Below, one piece after another: positions 43,804-53,046 of a stretch of 64,000 bases of DNA. Made by a program: the position numbers and the translations under genes. The notes beneath the pieces were generated by a model that was not told the origin of the DNA, searched no databases, and saw nothing but the letters and a program-made list of their open reading frames with translations. Numbering within the stretch: position 1 is the stretch's first letter; every line of letters starts with the position of its first letter. Origin of the DNA: Wolfiporia cocos (taxonomy: Eukaryota > Basidiomycota > Agaricomycetes > Polyporales > Phaeolaceae); assembly GCA_029448655.1 (NCBI GenBank), contig JACCLO010000011.1:1364001-1428000 (forward strand), read 5' to 3'.

Positions 43804-44895
43804 TGACACAGTACGCCTGTGGGACTCACCAAGTGCCTATATTGTTGAGATAAGGCGACTTAGAGAGGAAGCAATACCAGCGCAGCAGGATGTGAGAGGT
43901 TATTCTACGGCGCAAGCCGAGAGAATAATAGAACTAAAGTTATAGGGCGTCAAGCCCCTAGTTATATACATGTTTATCGGGAGGGCACGTGCTACTAGCT
44001 AGCGGTTGCCTTACCGGGTTATGTGGCTTTGCCAAGTGGCGAAGCTTATCTTATCTACTGTTTATGGACTCTACATAGATGGCCGTGGCAAGGCCCTAAT
44101 GGCCGAACCAATCGTATGAGAGGGATTATGTCTTTATGGTTGTGATAACGCGGGCGCAGCCCGGGTATATGTGAAGCCGGTTGCCGGATACCGTGAGGTA
44201 TAATGGCGATTGGCCGGTCTTCGTATGATGACCAAGGCGGGACGCCGAGGTCGTTATGCCATTGGACGGGAAGTACCGTGGCATGTGTTACAGCCCGGTC
44301 CGGATGGTTACCGGGGCGTGTATTGGTCTTAGCCGTGAGGCGAGGACCGGTGTTTGGGCAACGCCGTGATGGCAGAAGCCCGGGACTTGGAGAACGCCGA
44401 GTCCGTGGGAGGCCGAGGAGGCCGTGACCTATAGCGATATAGCCTTGGTGCTATTATGGTGCTGTATGGTCGTGTTGCCATTATTATGCGAAGGCGTGGC
44501 GCGCCTGAGGTGCCATTGTGATCAAGGATCTTATGGCGGTGGGAGACCGGGAAGGCCGACCCAATAGTACAAGGCCGCGAGGCACTGTTTGTACATGTGG
44601 ACATTATTATGCGAGCGTGCCGCGCTCGGCCTATCATTATGATCTAGGATCTATGACGTGGCTGGTCTTGCTCTGACGGGCGAGACCTGTATGACGTAGC
44701 TGTAGTGTTGCTATTGGACGTGGTCGTACCGTAGCGTTACGTAAGCTGGTCATGTGGTTGACGAGCCCAGTTAAGAGCTTGTCGTGGTGGCAATGGGAGT
44801 TAACCCGTAGATAACTTGTAGGTAGACGTATAAATCCCAGGTAAATTGCTATAATCATAGGAAAAATGCTGTAAGCCTCAGATAAATCTGTGACA
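43804..44895 (-). repeat. 5' LTR of element D (1092 bp)
   Basis: TATATAAC (minus strand, 43968 downward) and predicted start AGTTCTATTAT at 43935 downward, 33 nt later. Dyad TAGGG/CCCTA at 43943-43960. Confidence 0.93.
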
Positions 44896-46005
44896 CCACC
44901 ACAGGCACTGCATGTGAACACCTGAGGAGCTGCGCCTCTCCAGGGAACTTGTGCGTCAATGTGGCGGCCCAAGAAACCGGCATCCTCGCAATGGGATGCG
45001 TACTCAATACTCCCAGAACCATGCCCCGATCCCCGGTACAAGTCGAAGGTCAGGGAACCAGAACCCTTCACTGGCAGCGGCTTCACGGACTGGTACATGC
45101 GGCTCAAGCTGTACATCGATGATAATGCACCCATCCTCTTCACTGACTCAAAAAAGGTGGGGGTGGCAATCTTGTTGATCTGCGGTCCGAAGGTTGACTC
45201 CTAGGTCACGGTGTTCACAAGGGAACATTACTTCGGAGGACAATGGCGTCTGAGCTGGCAGTGATTCGTCTGGGAACTACACCAAAAGTTCGATGACCCA
45301 GACCTGGAGAAAAATGCAGCAGTAGCAGCGGAACGGCTCACCATGATGGCAGGAAAAGGCGAGGAGTACTTCAAGGAGCTCAAAAGGCTCTTTGGAGAAG
45401 CCAAGTACGACCGGGAAAACCAGGTGGTCCATAGTTGAATCACCAGGGCTATCCCCAAGGACATCTACTCCTTGGTTCACTCAGCCTTCATTGCTGCCAC
45501 CATCAACGACAAGTTGCAACATGGGTACAATGTTCAGATCCCAGAGGACTACAAATCCTGGAAACAGGCAATCCTCTGGACCGACAATGCCATGTGATGA
45601 CTCCGCGATGAGGAAAAGCTGCACAGCAACTGGGATACCAAGGGTACAGACAAGGGCAAGGAGCGTGCTAAGCCCAAGCACACCCCTTGGATGGAACCAA
45701 CAGCAGAGGAACGGGCTAACTTGCTCAAGAGAAAGTGCCACTCTTGCAGCAAGATGCAAGCCAAGGCACCCAGCAAAGGGTGCAACAAGACCAACTGGCA
45801 CCAATCGAACTAGCGGCCCCAAACCAACATCACCCCTGCCGCCAGTGGATCCGGAACACAGCGAACCCGGCAGGTCACAGATGGGAATGAAGCTTCCACA
45901 GTCCTGAGTGAGATACCCCAGGAGGACTTTGTCCAAATGGTGGAAGCTTGGGCCAAGGAGAACCCCGAGGCCATGAATGAAGCTGGGTTCACACCCACTC
46001 AGGTA
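44896..46005 (+). pseudogene. gag: Element G gag, 3' part
   Basis: Continues the frame broken by element D. It has a capsid-like region (PEPFTGSGFTDWYMRLKLYI, EEYFKELKRLFGEAKYDREN), a damaged zinc-finger region (KCHSCSKMQAKAPSKGCNK) and a tail (GFTPTQ). Stops at 45202, about 45262, about 45436, 45596 and about 45811 show decay. Confidence 0.8.
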
Positions 46006-46390
46006 AGTCCCTCCCCCTCGAATTGCTTTTCAGTATTGGAAGTAGAAGAACCAGTAAACTCCAAAAAAGTGACTCGGCTGCCATGAAGAATGATGAACCG
46101 GTGGATGGACTATATGGGCTAGAGACCAGGGCCCCAATATTAGAACCAGTATCTGTACCTCTCACATCTGTAGAATCGGACATAGACAATGATGACGGAG
46201 CTTCAACATGCTCCGACGATTCGTTTGTAACAGCCTTGGAGGCGCCTCCCACTGGAGCATGGTGGGAGGCAAATACCGTGCTTAATTCCTCCAATGTTAA
46301 TGTAACATATGTTCCGATGGATGTGGACCCAGTAGTGACATCAGATGTGGAAATGGCAGACACATCTGATGCCACTAAGAAAAAATAGAA
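46006..46390 (+). pseudogene. Element G acidic linker after gag
   Basis: An open frame at 46023-46388 is rich in Asp/Ser/Val (ESDIDNDDGASTCSDDS). It lies between Gag and the dUTPase fragment. No protease D-S/T-G motif was found in it. Frame changes relative to gag are likely. Confidence 0.4.
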
Positions 46391-46399
46391 AAGAAAGTG

Positions 46400-46537
46400 C
46401 GGTGTTGACAAACCAAGAAAAATGTCGTCACACTCGACATCTATCTAGACCACCCATGGGCAATACCACCCGAGCACAAAAGCAAAGGTGCCACGGGATA
46501 CAATCTGTATTCAGCAGAGGAGGTCTTAGTCCCTAAC
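46400..46537 (+). pseudogene. Element G dUTPase fragment (motif 1), cut by element E
   Basis: Reads HLDIYLDHPWAIPPEH then KGATGYNLYSAEEVLVPN, a clear dUTPase motif 1 region. Element E enters right after it. The remainder lies past the window. Its position soon after Gag differs from elements B and E. Confidence 0.7.
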
Positions 46538-47079
46538 TGTTACGATTCTACCAGGTACACTCGAGTATTCCCTTTGACGCCTCACTGTGTATGAGGACTT
46601 AGCATTCAACCGCTGTATCCAGCGCTCTATTTCGAGGGGCCTCCGCTCAACCGTAGGCCCTGTTTCATGTATAACAACCCTATGCCCACTCTCCGTGTTC
46701 GCATCGCGTTCTAGCTGATATTCTGTGTCTAACCACAGTAGTTCCTTGTTTCATCTCTTGTTGCGCTCAACCGCAACGCTTCTCCTTTATTACCGATATC
46801 GTTAGCCCGATGGACTTAATAGTAGCAGTACCAAAGACACTATGACCCCGATTAACGAACCGTAGTATATAACCTGATGTAAATACCGGTCGAGTTCCTC
46901 AGCTCGACCTTGTTGAATTACAAGGATCTTATACTCGTTCTCAAAGGCTTGAGCAATTAGGCCTGCAGCTTGTATATCGACGCTCTGACTCTGAGGAGTC
47001 CGACGAGTAGTGCGCTACTCGATACGCTGAGTAACTCGACTTAGTTATTTTGCGTTGAACGGATATTCGATCCGTAACA
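46538..47079 (+). repeat. 5' LTR of element E (542 bp)
   Basis: TGTTACG at the start and CGTAACA at the end form a perfect 7-bp inverted repeat. TATATAA at 46866; hairpin GGTCGAG/CTCGACC from about 46892 overlaps the predicted start AGCTCGACCTT (46901-46911). Confidence 0.88.
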
Positions 47080-47080
47080 G

Positions 47081-47091
47081 AAGGTCGAGCT
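47081..47091 (+). promoter_or_regulatory. Primer-binding site of element E (self-priming type)
   Basis: AAGGTCGAGCT, one base after the LTR, is the reverse complement of AGCTCGACCTT at 46901-46911, 35 nt after the TATA box. Confidence 0.78.
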
Positions 47092-47123
47092 CTAACAAAG
47101 CTCACTCATCGAAGTGCAAGCCT

Positions 47124-48788
47124 ATGCAACGATTCGACCCGGATCTCCCCAACAGGTTGATCGAAACTCTCCCCGAAGCATACCGACGAATCTCTTACGA
47201 AGAGAAATACGAGTGGAGAGATCCCCCAGCAGGATTCTTCACGAAAGGAGGATACCTCACCATCCCGTCCCCAGACAGGCTTTCGCCCACTTGGGTACAG
47301 GTTCCCCCGTCCTCGAACGATCCTTGGGATCAGACGCGCACCGCGTTCGAGCGGTTTGGAATGGTCACTAATATTATGACACCGATGCTTACCATCCACC
47401 AAGCTGATGGACAACAACAGGGAGAACAGACGACGAACACCCCCTCCACCGGAGGAACCATGGGTGTGGCAGGTACAGCCATGGGTGGCAGTACTATTCC
47501 AGGAAGCGGAAGCACAAGCCAGGGTGCAGGGGGAATGGCCCCTAACCATCCGCCGGCTAATAATCCGCTCCCTAGCCATCCTGTCGGAGCAAACCCCTCC
47601 GGAACAGGAATTCCTGGAGGAGGAGGACTTCCTGGAGGAGGAGGTCCCCCAGGCGGCACAGGGGGCGAAGGTCCCCCGGGCAGCGGCGGCAATCCAGCAG
47701 GCGGCGCAGGAGGCAATCCGGCAGGACTGCCAGGAGGCGGAGGTCCACCAGGAGGAGGAGGCCCACCAGGAGGAGGAGGCCCACCAGGAGGAGGAGCCCC
47801 GCTAGGATGGGGCGCTCAGGCCCCTCAGCCAGCCAGAGGAAATCGTATCAAGCTCGCCACCCCCGAGCCATTCAAAGGGGAACGAAAGAAGCTACAAAGC
47901 TTCAAGAACGACTGTAACACCTGGTTCACCATGTTCGCAACAGACTATCAGTCCGACGACCAGAAAATCCTCTTCATCATGTCGTACATCAAAGGAAGCG
48001 ACCGGGTAAACCAATGGAAAGAAAACTACTACGCCAAATACACCGATCCGACCACCGGGGCATTTGCACTACCCCCGCTGGCCCAGTTCAGTGCCGAATT
48101 CGACGCAGCCTTCGAACCAATCGAAGAAAAACAGAAAACCAATGACGATCTCTTCGATCTCAAACAAGACAAGAAGAGCATCGACGATTTCAGTATCGAA
48201 TTCGACAACCTTGTAGGAAAAACAGGGTTAGACCGCGTACACTGCGACCCTCTCTTCGTCACAGCATACAAGAGAGCTATTCGACCCGCACTCGTAACCC
48301 ACATCATAAATATCGTTCCCCCCGTCGTCACTCTCACTGAATGGATGAAGCAAGCATCCATCAACGAAAACAATTACAACACCTTTATCAAGGGACGAGG
48401 GAATGATAAGAAGAAGCCGCAGTGGCGTGCCAAGGCCCCAAGTGTCTTGGCCACAGCAGCCCCGACTAAAGATCCGAACGCAATGGATATTGATCAAATG
48501 TCCACAGAAGAACGTCGCAGGCTCCAGACTGAAGGACGCTGCTTCAACTGCAAAGAGAAGGGCCACCTCTCCAGCAACTGCCCCAAACGAAAGAAGAAAC
48601 CCACCACCAGGGGAAAAGCCCAGAAAGACACCTCCCCAGCTCATATCGAAGAAGTCGAAGAAGACACGGATGACGGAAACAGCGATGGAGCGACCGCCGT
48701 AGAAGAAGCGGTCAATGCAATCAGAGTTCTCAGAGCTAAGAACCCCTTATATCTCACCCAAATTCTCGACAAACAGGATTTCGAGTAG
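47124..48788 (+). CDS. gag: Element E Gag, 554 aa
   Basis: The frame is open into the LTR, so I take the first ATG after the PBS (47124, MQRFDPDLPNRL). A central Gly/Pro-rich low-complexity stretch (GGGGPPGG repeats, about 47610-47810) is followed by a Gag capsid-like region (FKGERKKLQSFKNDCNTWF, PLAQFSAEFDAAFEPIEE) and a zinc knuckle CFNCKEKGHLSSNC near 48541-48582. It ends TAG at 48786-48788; pol continues in the -1 frame. No stop was seen in gag, although pol is broken. Confidence 0.9.
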   Translation: MQRFDPDLPNRLIETLPEAYRRISYEEKYEWRDPPAGFFTKGGYLTIPSPDRLSPTWVQVPPSSNDPWDQTRTAFERFGMVTNIMTPMLTIHQADGQQQGEQTTNTPSTGGTMGVAGTAMGGSTIPGSGSTSQGAGGMAPNHPPANNPLPSHPVGANPSGTGIPGGGGLPGGGGPPGGTGGEGPPGSGGNPAGGAGGNPAGLPGGGGPPGGGGPPGGGGPPGGGAPLGWGAQAPQPARGNRIKLATPEPFKGERKKLQSFKNDCNTWFTMFATDYQSDDQKILFIMSYIKGSDRVNQWKENYYAKYTDPTTGAFALPPLAQFSAEFDAAFEPIEEKQKTNDDLFDLKQDKKSIDDFSIEFDNLVGKTGLDRVHCDPLFVTAYKRAIRPALVTHIINIVPPVVTLTEWMKQASINENNYNTFIKGRGNDKKKPQWRAKAPSVLATAAPTKDPNAMDIDQMSTEERRRLQTEGRCFNCKEKGHLSSNCPKRKKKPTTRGKAQKDTSPAHIEEVEEDTDDGNSDGATAVEEAVNAIRVLRAKNPLYLTQILDKQDFE

Positions 48789-50128
48789 GGAGGAAGCATG
48801 CGGTCTTACCTCCCGAAAGCGCAGCCCATGTAATTACATCGTATGAACGCGACAGATCGCTATTCATCCCTATAACCCTGGAGCTACAGAAACCCGCGAC
48901 AGTAAATGCCCTCATCGACTCGGGAGCCATGTCCTCCCTCATCCACCCAAAACTCGTCATTCGACACAGGATCCTGACTCGACCAATCAAGAACCCCATC
49001 ACCATTCGTAACGTTGATGGAACCATCAATAAAGACGGACAGATAGATCGAGAAGTAATCCTCGCTATCAGATACGGAGGAAAAAGACGCAAGGTCTGCT
49101 TCCTCATCGGAAACATCGGAAAAGAAGACATGATCCTCGGATATAATTGGTTAAAGAAGAAAGGACCCAAAATCGATTGGGCCAAAGGAAAGGTCGACGT
49201 CACTCCTAATGAAACCCCAGAAAAAACCCGAAGCGCAGACGTCACTCTTCACCTCGATACAGTCGAAATGACCATTACACCCGAAGGGAAACTACCAACC
49301 CGTGAAACCGATGGAGCCATCGGCTACGACCTCTATGCCTCTAAACCAGAAGAGATAGCCCCCGGATGATGGAAGGCAATCCCCACCGGAGTCCATATGA
49401 AAATCCTGAAGGGATCCTATGGAAGGATCGCCTCATGATCAGGCCTCACTCTCAAGCACGGCCTGACAGTAGGAGGAGGCGTCATCGACCCTGACTACAG
49501 AGGAGAAGTCCAAGTCATACTATTCAACCAATCAACAACCGCCCACCGCATCATTCCCGGAATGAGGATCGCGCAGATCATATTCGAGCAAGCCATAACC
49601 CCTGATATAATCCAGGTCGAAGAGCTCGACGAGACTAACCGAGGAGAGAAGGGCTTTGGCTCCACCGACAAAGAAGAAACACCAAAGAATCCCAACCCCA
49701 GTTCCGAAGGCCCCCCGAAGGAGCTACCCTCCGAAGAAGAACACCAACTCCTACGAAGGTTTATCAAAATGGACAGGAAGCTGACTGCCCCGTGAACCGA
49801 GACCAAACACAGGTTCAGGAATAGGATCGCACGGCTCTCCCGCATTCGAAAAGCTATGACAAAATCTCAGGAGTTCGTGGGAACGACGGGAAAAAGCACT
49901 AACGAAACGATCCTCCCCGAGCATCTGAAGGACTTTGCAAAGGTTTTCAGTAAATCGGCAGCCGCCTCCTTCAAGACCTTGGGACCATGCCATCGAACTA
50001 AAACCCGACTTCGTACCCCGAGACTGCAAGGTTTATGCGCTGTCCCCCAGGGAACAGAAAGCCATGGATGAATTCCTAGAAGAAAATCTCGCAAAAGGTT
50101 TTATCCGACCATCGAAGTCCCCGATGGC
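48788..50128 (+). pseudogene. pol: Element E pol, 5' part: protease, dUTPase, start of RT
   Basis: Protease LIDSGA is at 48911-48928, and GKEDMILGYNWL follows. A dUTPase lies directly after it: TDGAIGYDLYAS (motif 1), [18 protein letters not shown] (2), [13 protein letters not shown] (3), GMRIAQIIF (4) and [10 protein letters not shown] (5). TGA codons stand at 49367, 49435 and 49793, at least two of them where CGA (Arg) is expected. A one-base frameshift lies near 49967, before [14 protein letters not shown]. It ends at RPSKSPMA where solo LTR F entered. dUTPase between protease and RT differs from B/C. Confidence 0.88.
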
Positions 50129-50258
50129 TATCACAAGATGGGACCGACCAGCTGTGCTCCTAAACTCCCAGGCGTAGCCTATGACTCGGCATAGCCGAGG
50201 GAGAACTCAAGTGCGTGGTATAATAGCAGCCCTCAGACGAGGCGTCGATATTGGACAT

Positions 50259-50957
50259 TGTCACAGATTTGGGACATGCCACTATTTTTCCCGTATTTTT
50301 ACCTATTTATCTGGTATTTCTACGACCTTGTAGACATTTACGCTGCCAAGCGCTCGTCTACACGTACACGCAAACAAACAACACGTACACAACGCGGTAT
50401 ACGTCCACCTGTCATAACAACACGTACATAACACGTTTGTACGCGTCAATGACTCAGCGGATTAACCTCCGGTGTCACGCGCCTTACTCATATCCCGGTA
50501 CCGGGCTATGTCAGTACAATTGGATAAGCGGCCCGCTCGTTATCACATGCCAATGCCCTCACGATTACTCATATTCCGATACCGGTATATAAGAATCACA
50601 TGCATGGCTTACTAACGTAGCTACAGCCACTTCCACAACATGGACCTACGGTCCAAACAAACGATCTTACTGGTGCGGCCATTACCGGCGCACATGGTCT
50701 ATTGTAGTTTACGACTTAACCATATTAGTTATGTCTGCGCACAGACCACCTTCATGTTTGGCTCCCTTACCGGTAACCAAACAAAGCATGTATATAAGTA
50801 GGGCTATCACTGCGGATAAGCCTTAGATTTGTTCTCTGCATTCGCACAGTTACACATCATCTCTGCTTGCGCCCACTAGTCTCCTCACCAACCTTCTGCA
50901 ACTCCTTCAAGTCGCCTATAAGGTTATAGTGTGAGTCCCACAGTCTAGTCTGTGTCA
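50259..50957 (+). repeat. 5' LTR of element C (699 bp)
   Basis: TATATAAG at 50791, predicted start and self-primer AGATTTGTTCT at 50825-50835 (34 nt later). Tandem ACACGTAC motifs occur in the U3 region. Confidence 0.96.
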
Positions 50958-50959
50958 TA

Positions 50960-50970
50960 AGAACAAATCT
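50960..50970 (+). promoter_or_regulatory. Primer-binding site of element C (self-priming type)
   Basis: AGAACAAATCT, two bases after the LTR, is a perfect 11-nt reverse complement of 50825-50835. Confidence 0.82.
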
Positions 50971-51978
50971 TCCCCATACCCCCACCCTTGCGCTTGCGCT
51001 TGGGTCTGGGTTTCTATCCTACAGGGGCTATTACTTGTTGCTGCGCACATCCCTTTCTGCCTGACAAGGCGATTGGGGTGATAGTTGAGATCTGGGGGAT
51101 ACATCACCATTCTCGGCAGAGGATTGGCAACCAGGGAAGCCACACCGCCTTTTTAGGCAGGAGGCCTACCTAACCCGGACTCCAGGGTCAAGGAGACATG
51201 GTCCTCGCTGACAAGCTTGGACTATGCGCGGTTAAGACCCGCCTGTGGAGAAAAGGGGACGGTCTGCCTGTGTGCGCCCAACCCCCTGTCATGGCAAGCG
51301 CTGTTCAGCGCCCCATCACTATCCACAGGGTCATCATTATGATGGCATGGGAATTTTCCAAAGCCGCCTCCCAGGCGTAAGGGACCTGCTTTGAACCCGT
51401 TATGGGAAAAGCAGTGAGGGGGGTGACGTAAAAAATCACCCTGCCATAGGTCACTTGCGGTAGCCAATAGCATAAGTCCTCCGGGCAGCTCGGCGTGCGA
51501 GCATGGGTCAAACGGATTTGGGGCCCCATTGGAAGAGAAGCGCGTGGCCCACTCCTTCGGGATGTGGAGCGCTGCTGTCTCGCGATCTTAGATCGACAAT
51601 GGTTTTTTAGCCCTGATGTGACACCCATGTGGCTACAGACGGCAACCTCATTGTTGAAGCATGGACAGGCTAAGGGATGAAAAATCCCAGCCACTTTCCG
51701 GCATCGTCCCTCCGGGGCGGTGTCGTGTATCCGAATCCCAATCATCTGACCCAGGAACCGGCCTGGCAGTCAGCAACTCTACCCCTGGAGTCGGCGCCTC
51801 TGACCGTTAGGGTCATGCGAATATCCGCGCCGTCTCGGCACAGGGTTTGCGCGCAACATAAGAGTAATTATGCCCCGTAGTACACCTTCTTTGCTCCTGA
51901 AAAGGAGTCCACTACCCTACCTTACATAATCCCTTTCATTCCTGTTCTTGGACGTATCACTGGGAAACTTCGTTTCTC
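50971..51978 (+). other. Untranslated leader of element C
   Basis: Equivalent to the element B leader. It has hairpins GCC-TGACAA-GGC (about 51060) and CTCC-TGAAAA-GGAG (about 51895-51908), and the near-palindrome CGATCTTAGATCG at about 51583-51595. Confidence 0.6.
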
Positions 51979-52902
51979 ATGAAAGCTGCACTTTCTAGAA
52001 TCATGCCCCGCGTTACCCGTCGCACCCGTGGCTCCTCCACTGCCCCCTACGTTAAACCGGCGAAGCGGTCCCTTCTCAGCCGCATCGACACCACCGACAT
52101 TCCTCGGGCAGAGGACGTCACATACACCCTTCCTGTAAAGGAAGAATACACCGGGAAGCTCCATCTTTGGGAGATTCCCGTCCACATGCCAAAGCACATT
52201 GCTGAGGCTGGGAAACCCGCTCCTCGACCTCCCAAACCAGTTCCGCTCGCCAAGCGTATCTGGACAGAGGAAGAGAAGCTAGCCGCTTCCATTACCGCCA
52301 TGGAGAACTTAATTGAACTCCGCGAACTCAACAAGCTTAAGCTCGCCCGCGATAAGCTGAATAAGCGAATCGCCGCCAAACAAGCCGCCAAGGAAGCCAA
52401 GCAGGCAGCTTCTTCACTGGCCCTCCGTCTCTCCAGCCCGGCGGCCGGACCTTCCGTTCCGGCCAACCACAAGATTCTCGAACCTTCCCTCGTCTTCGGG
52501 AAGAAGAAGCCTCTCCAAGCATGCGACCAAGTTATTCCCATGCTAGAAGGCACTCTCACTCGTCTCACTCCTCTCGCCAACCATCCCCCTAATTACCCAG
52601 GCTTCCATATGGAAAACGACATGCGTTTCCATACTATGGTAGTAGAATTGGAGGACTTGGTGGATAACGTAAAGGATAGAGCGAGACGGGGGAGGATCAC
52701 CAATAGAGACTGGAGAATTATGAAAAAGTATTGCAAACAGCTCGGCAATATTTCCTTTTTGGATTGGCGTACGGACTTAGCTCGTATCGTAGCAGAATGC
52801 GTAGCGCTACAAATTACTTTTGCCTTCGGTGTAACACCACCTGACAAGGTGGCAGGGCCCTCAACTACTTCGGTAGAAGAGGATATACTCGCGATTGTAT
52901 AG
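51979..52902 (+). CDS. Element C upstream ORF (ORF0), 307 aa, function unknown
   Basis: Co-linear with the 307-aa ORF of element B, with seven substitutions, mostly conservative (D/E, I/V, S/T), and no indel. That pattern suggests selection on the protein. It is basic at the N-terminus and helical and charged in the middle. It stops TAG at 52900; further in-frame stops precede gag, so it is a separate protein unless read through. Confidence 0.8.
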   Translation: MKAALSRIMPRVTRRTRGSSTAPYVKPAKRSLLSRIDTTDIPRAEDVTYTLPVKEEYTGKLHLWEIPVHMPKHIAEAGKPAPRPPKPVPLAKRIWTEEEKLAASITAMENLIELRELNKLKLARDKLNKRIAAKQAAKEAKQAASSLALRLSSPAAGPSVPANHKILEPSLVFGKKKPLQACDQVIPMLEGTLTRLTPLANHPPNYPGFHMENDMRFHTMVVELEDLVDNVKDRARRGRITNRDWRIMKKYCKQLGNISFLDWRTDLARIVAECVALQITFAFGVTPPDKVAGPSTTSVEEDILAIV

Positions 52903-53046
52903 TAGAAATACTATCATCTTTTAACTCTGAAATAGAGTGCGAGTGTGATCTATAACGAAAGTTGCAGCTTTCAAAACCAATCCCTTCTTAAAGAATCTAA
53001 GACAATGAGTAACCGGAAACTAACATTCGTCACAAACAGATTCACA

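Larger units (their letters stand above)
28791..44895 (-). mobile_element. Element D: large non-autonomous LTR retrotransposon, TSD CCACC, containing element B
   Basis: Two 1092-bp LTRs in the same orientation (28791-29882 and 43804-44895) differ at one base that I can find (29719/44720). The target duplication CCACC is at 28786-28790 and 44896-44900. Without element B its inside is about 3.9 kb, with no gag, protease, RT or integrase. It keeps a leader related to that of B/C (42830-43801) and a polypurine tract with B-like flank (29883-29925). This fits a LARD-type element mobilised in trans by the B/C family. Its LTR has no evident similarity to the B LTR beyond the terminal TGTCACAG/CTGTGTCA. 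Confidence 0.9.

Noticed and set aside
45999..46034. Possible intron GTAAGT...TTTTCAG in element G
   Set aside because: About 34 nt is too short for a fungal intron and reading through keeps the frame.
50960..50970. tRNA-primed PBS
   Set aside because: No PBS here starts with TGG and each is fully explained by complementarity to its own LTR.
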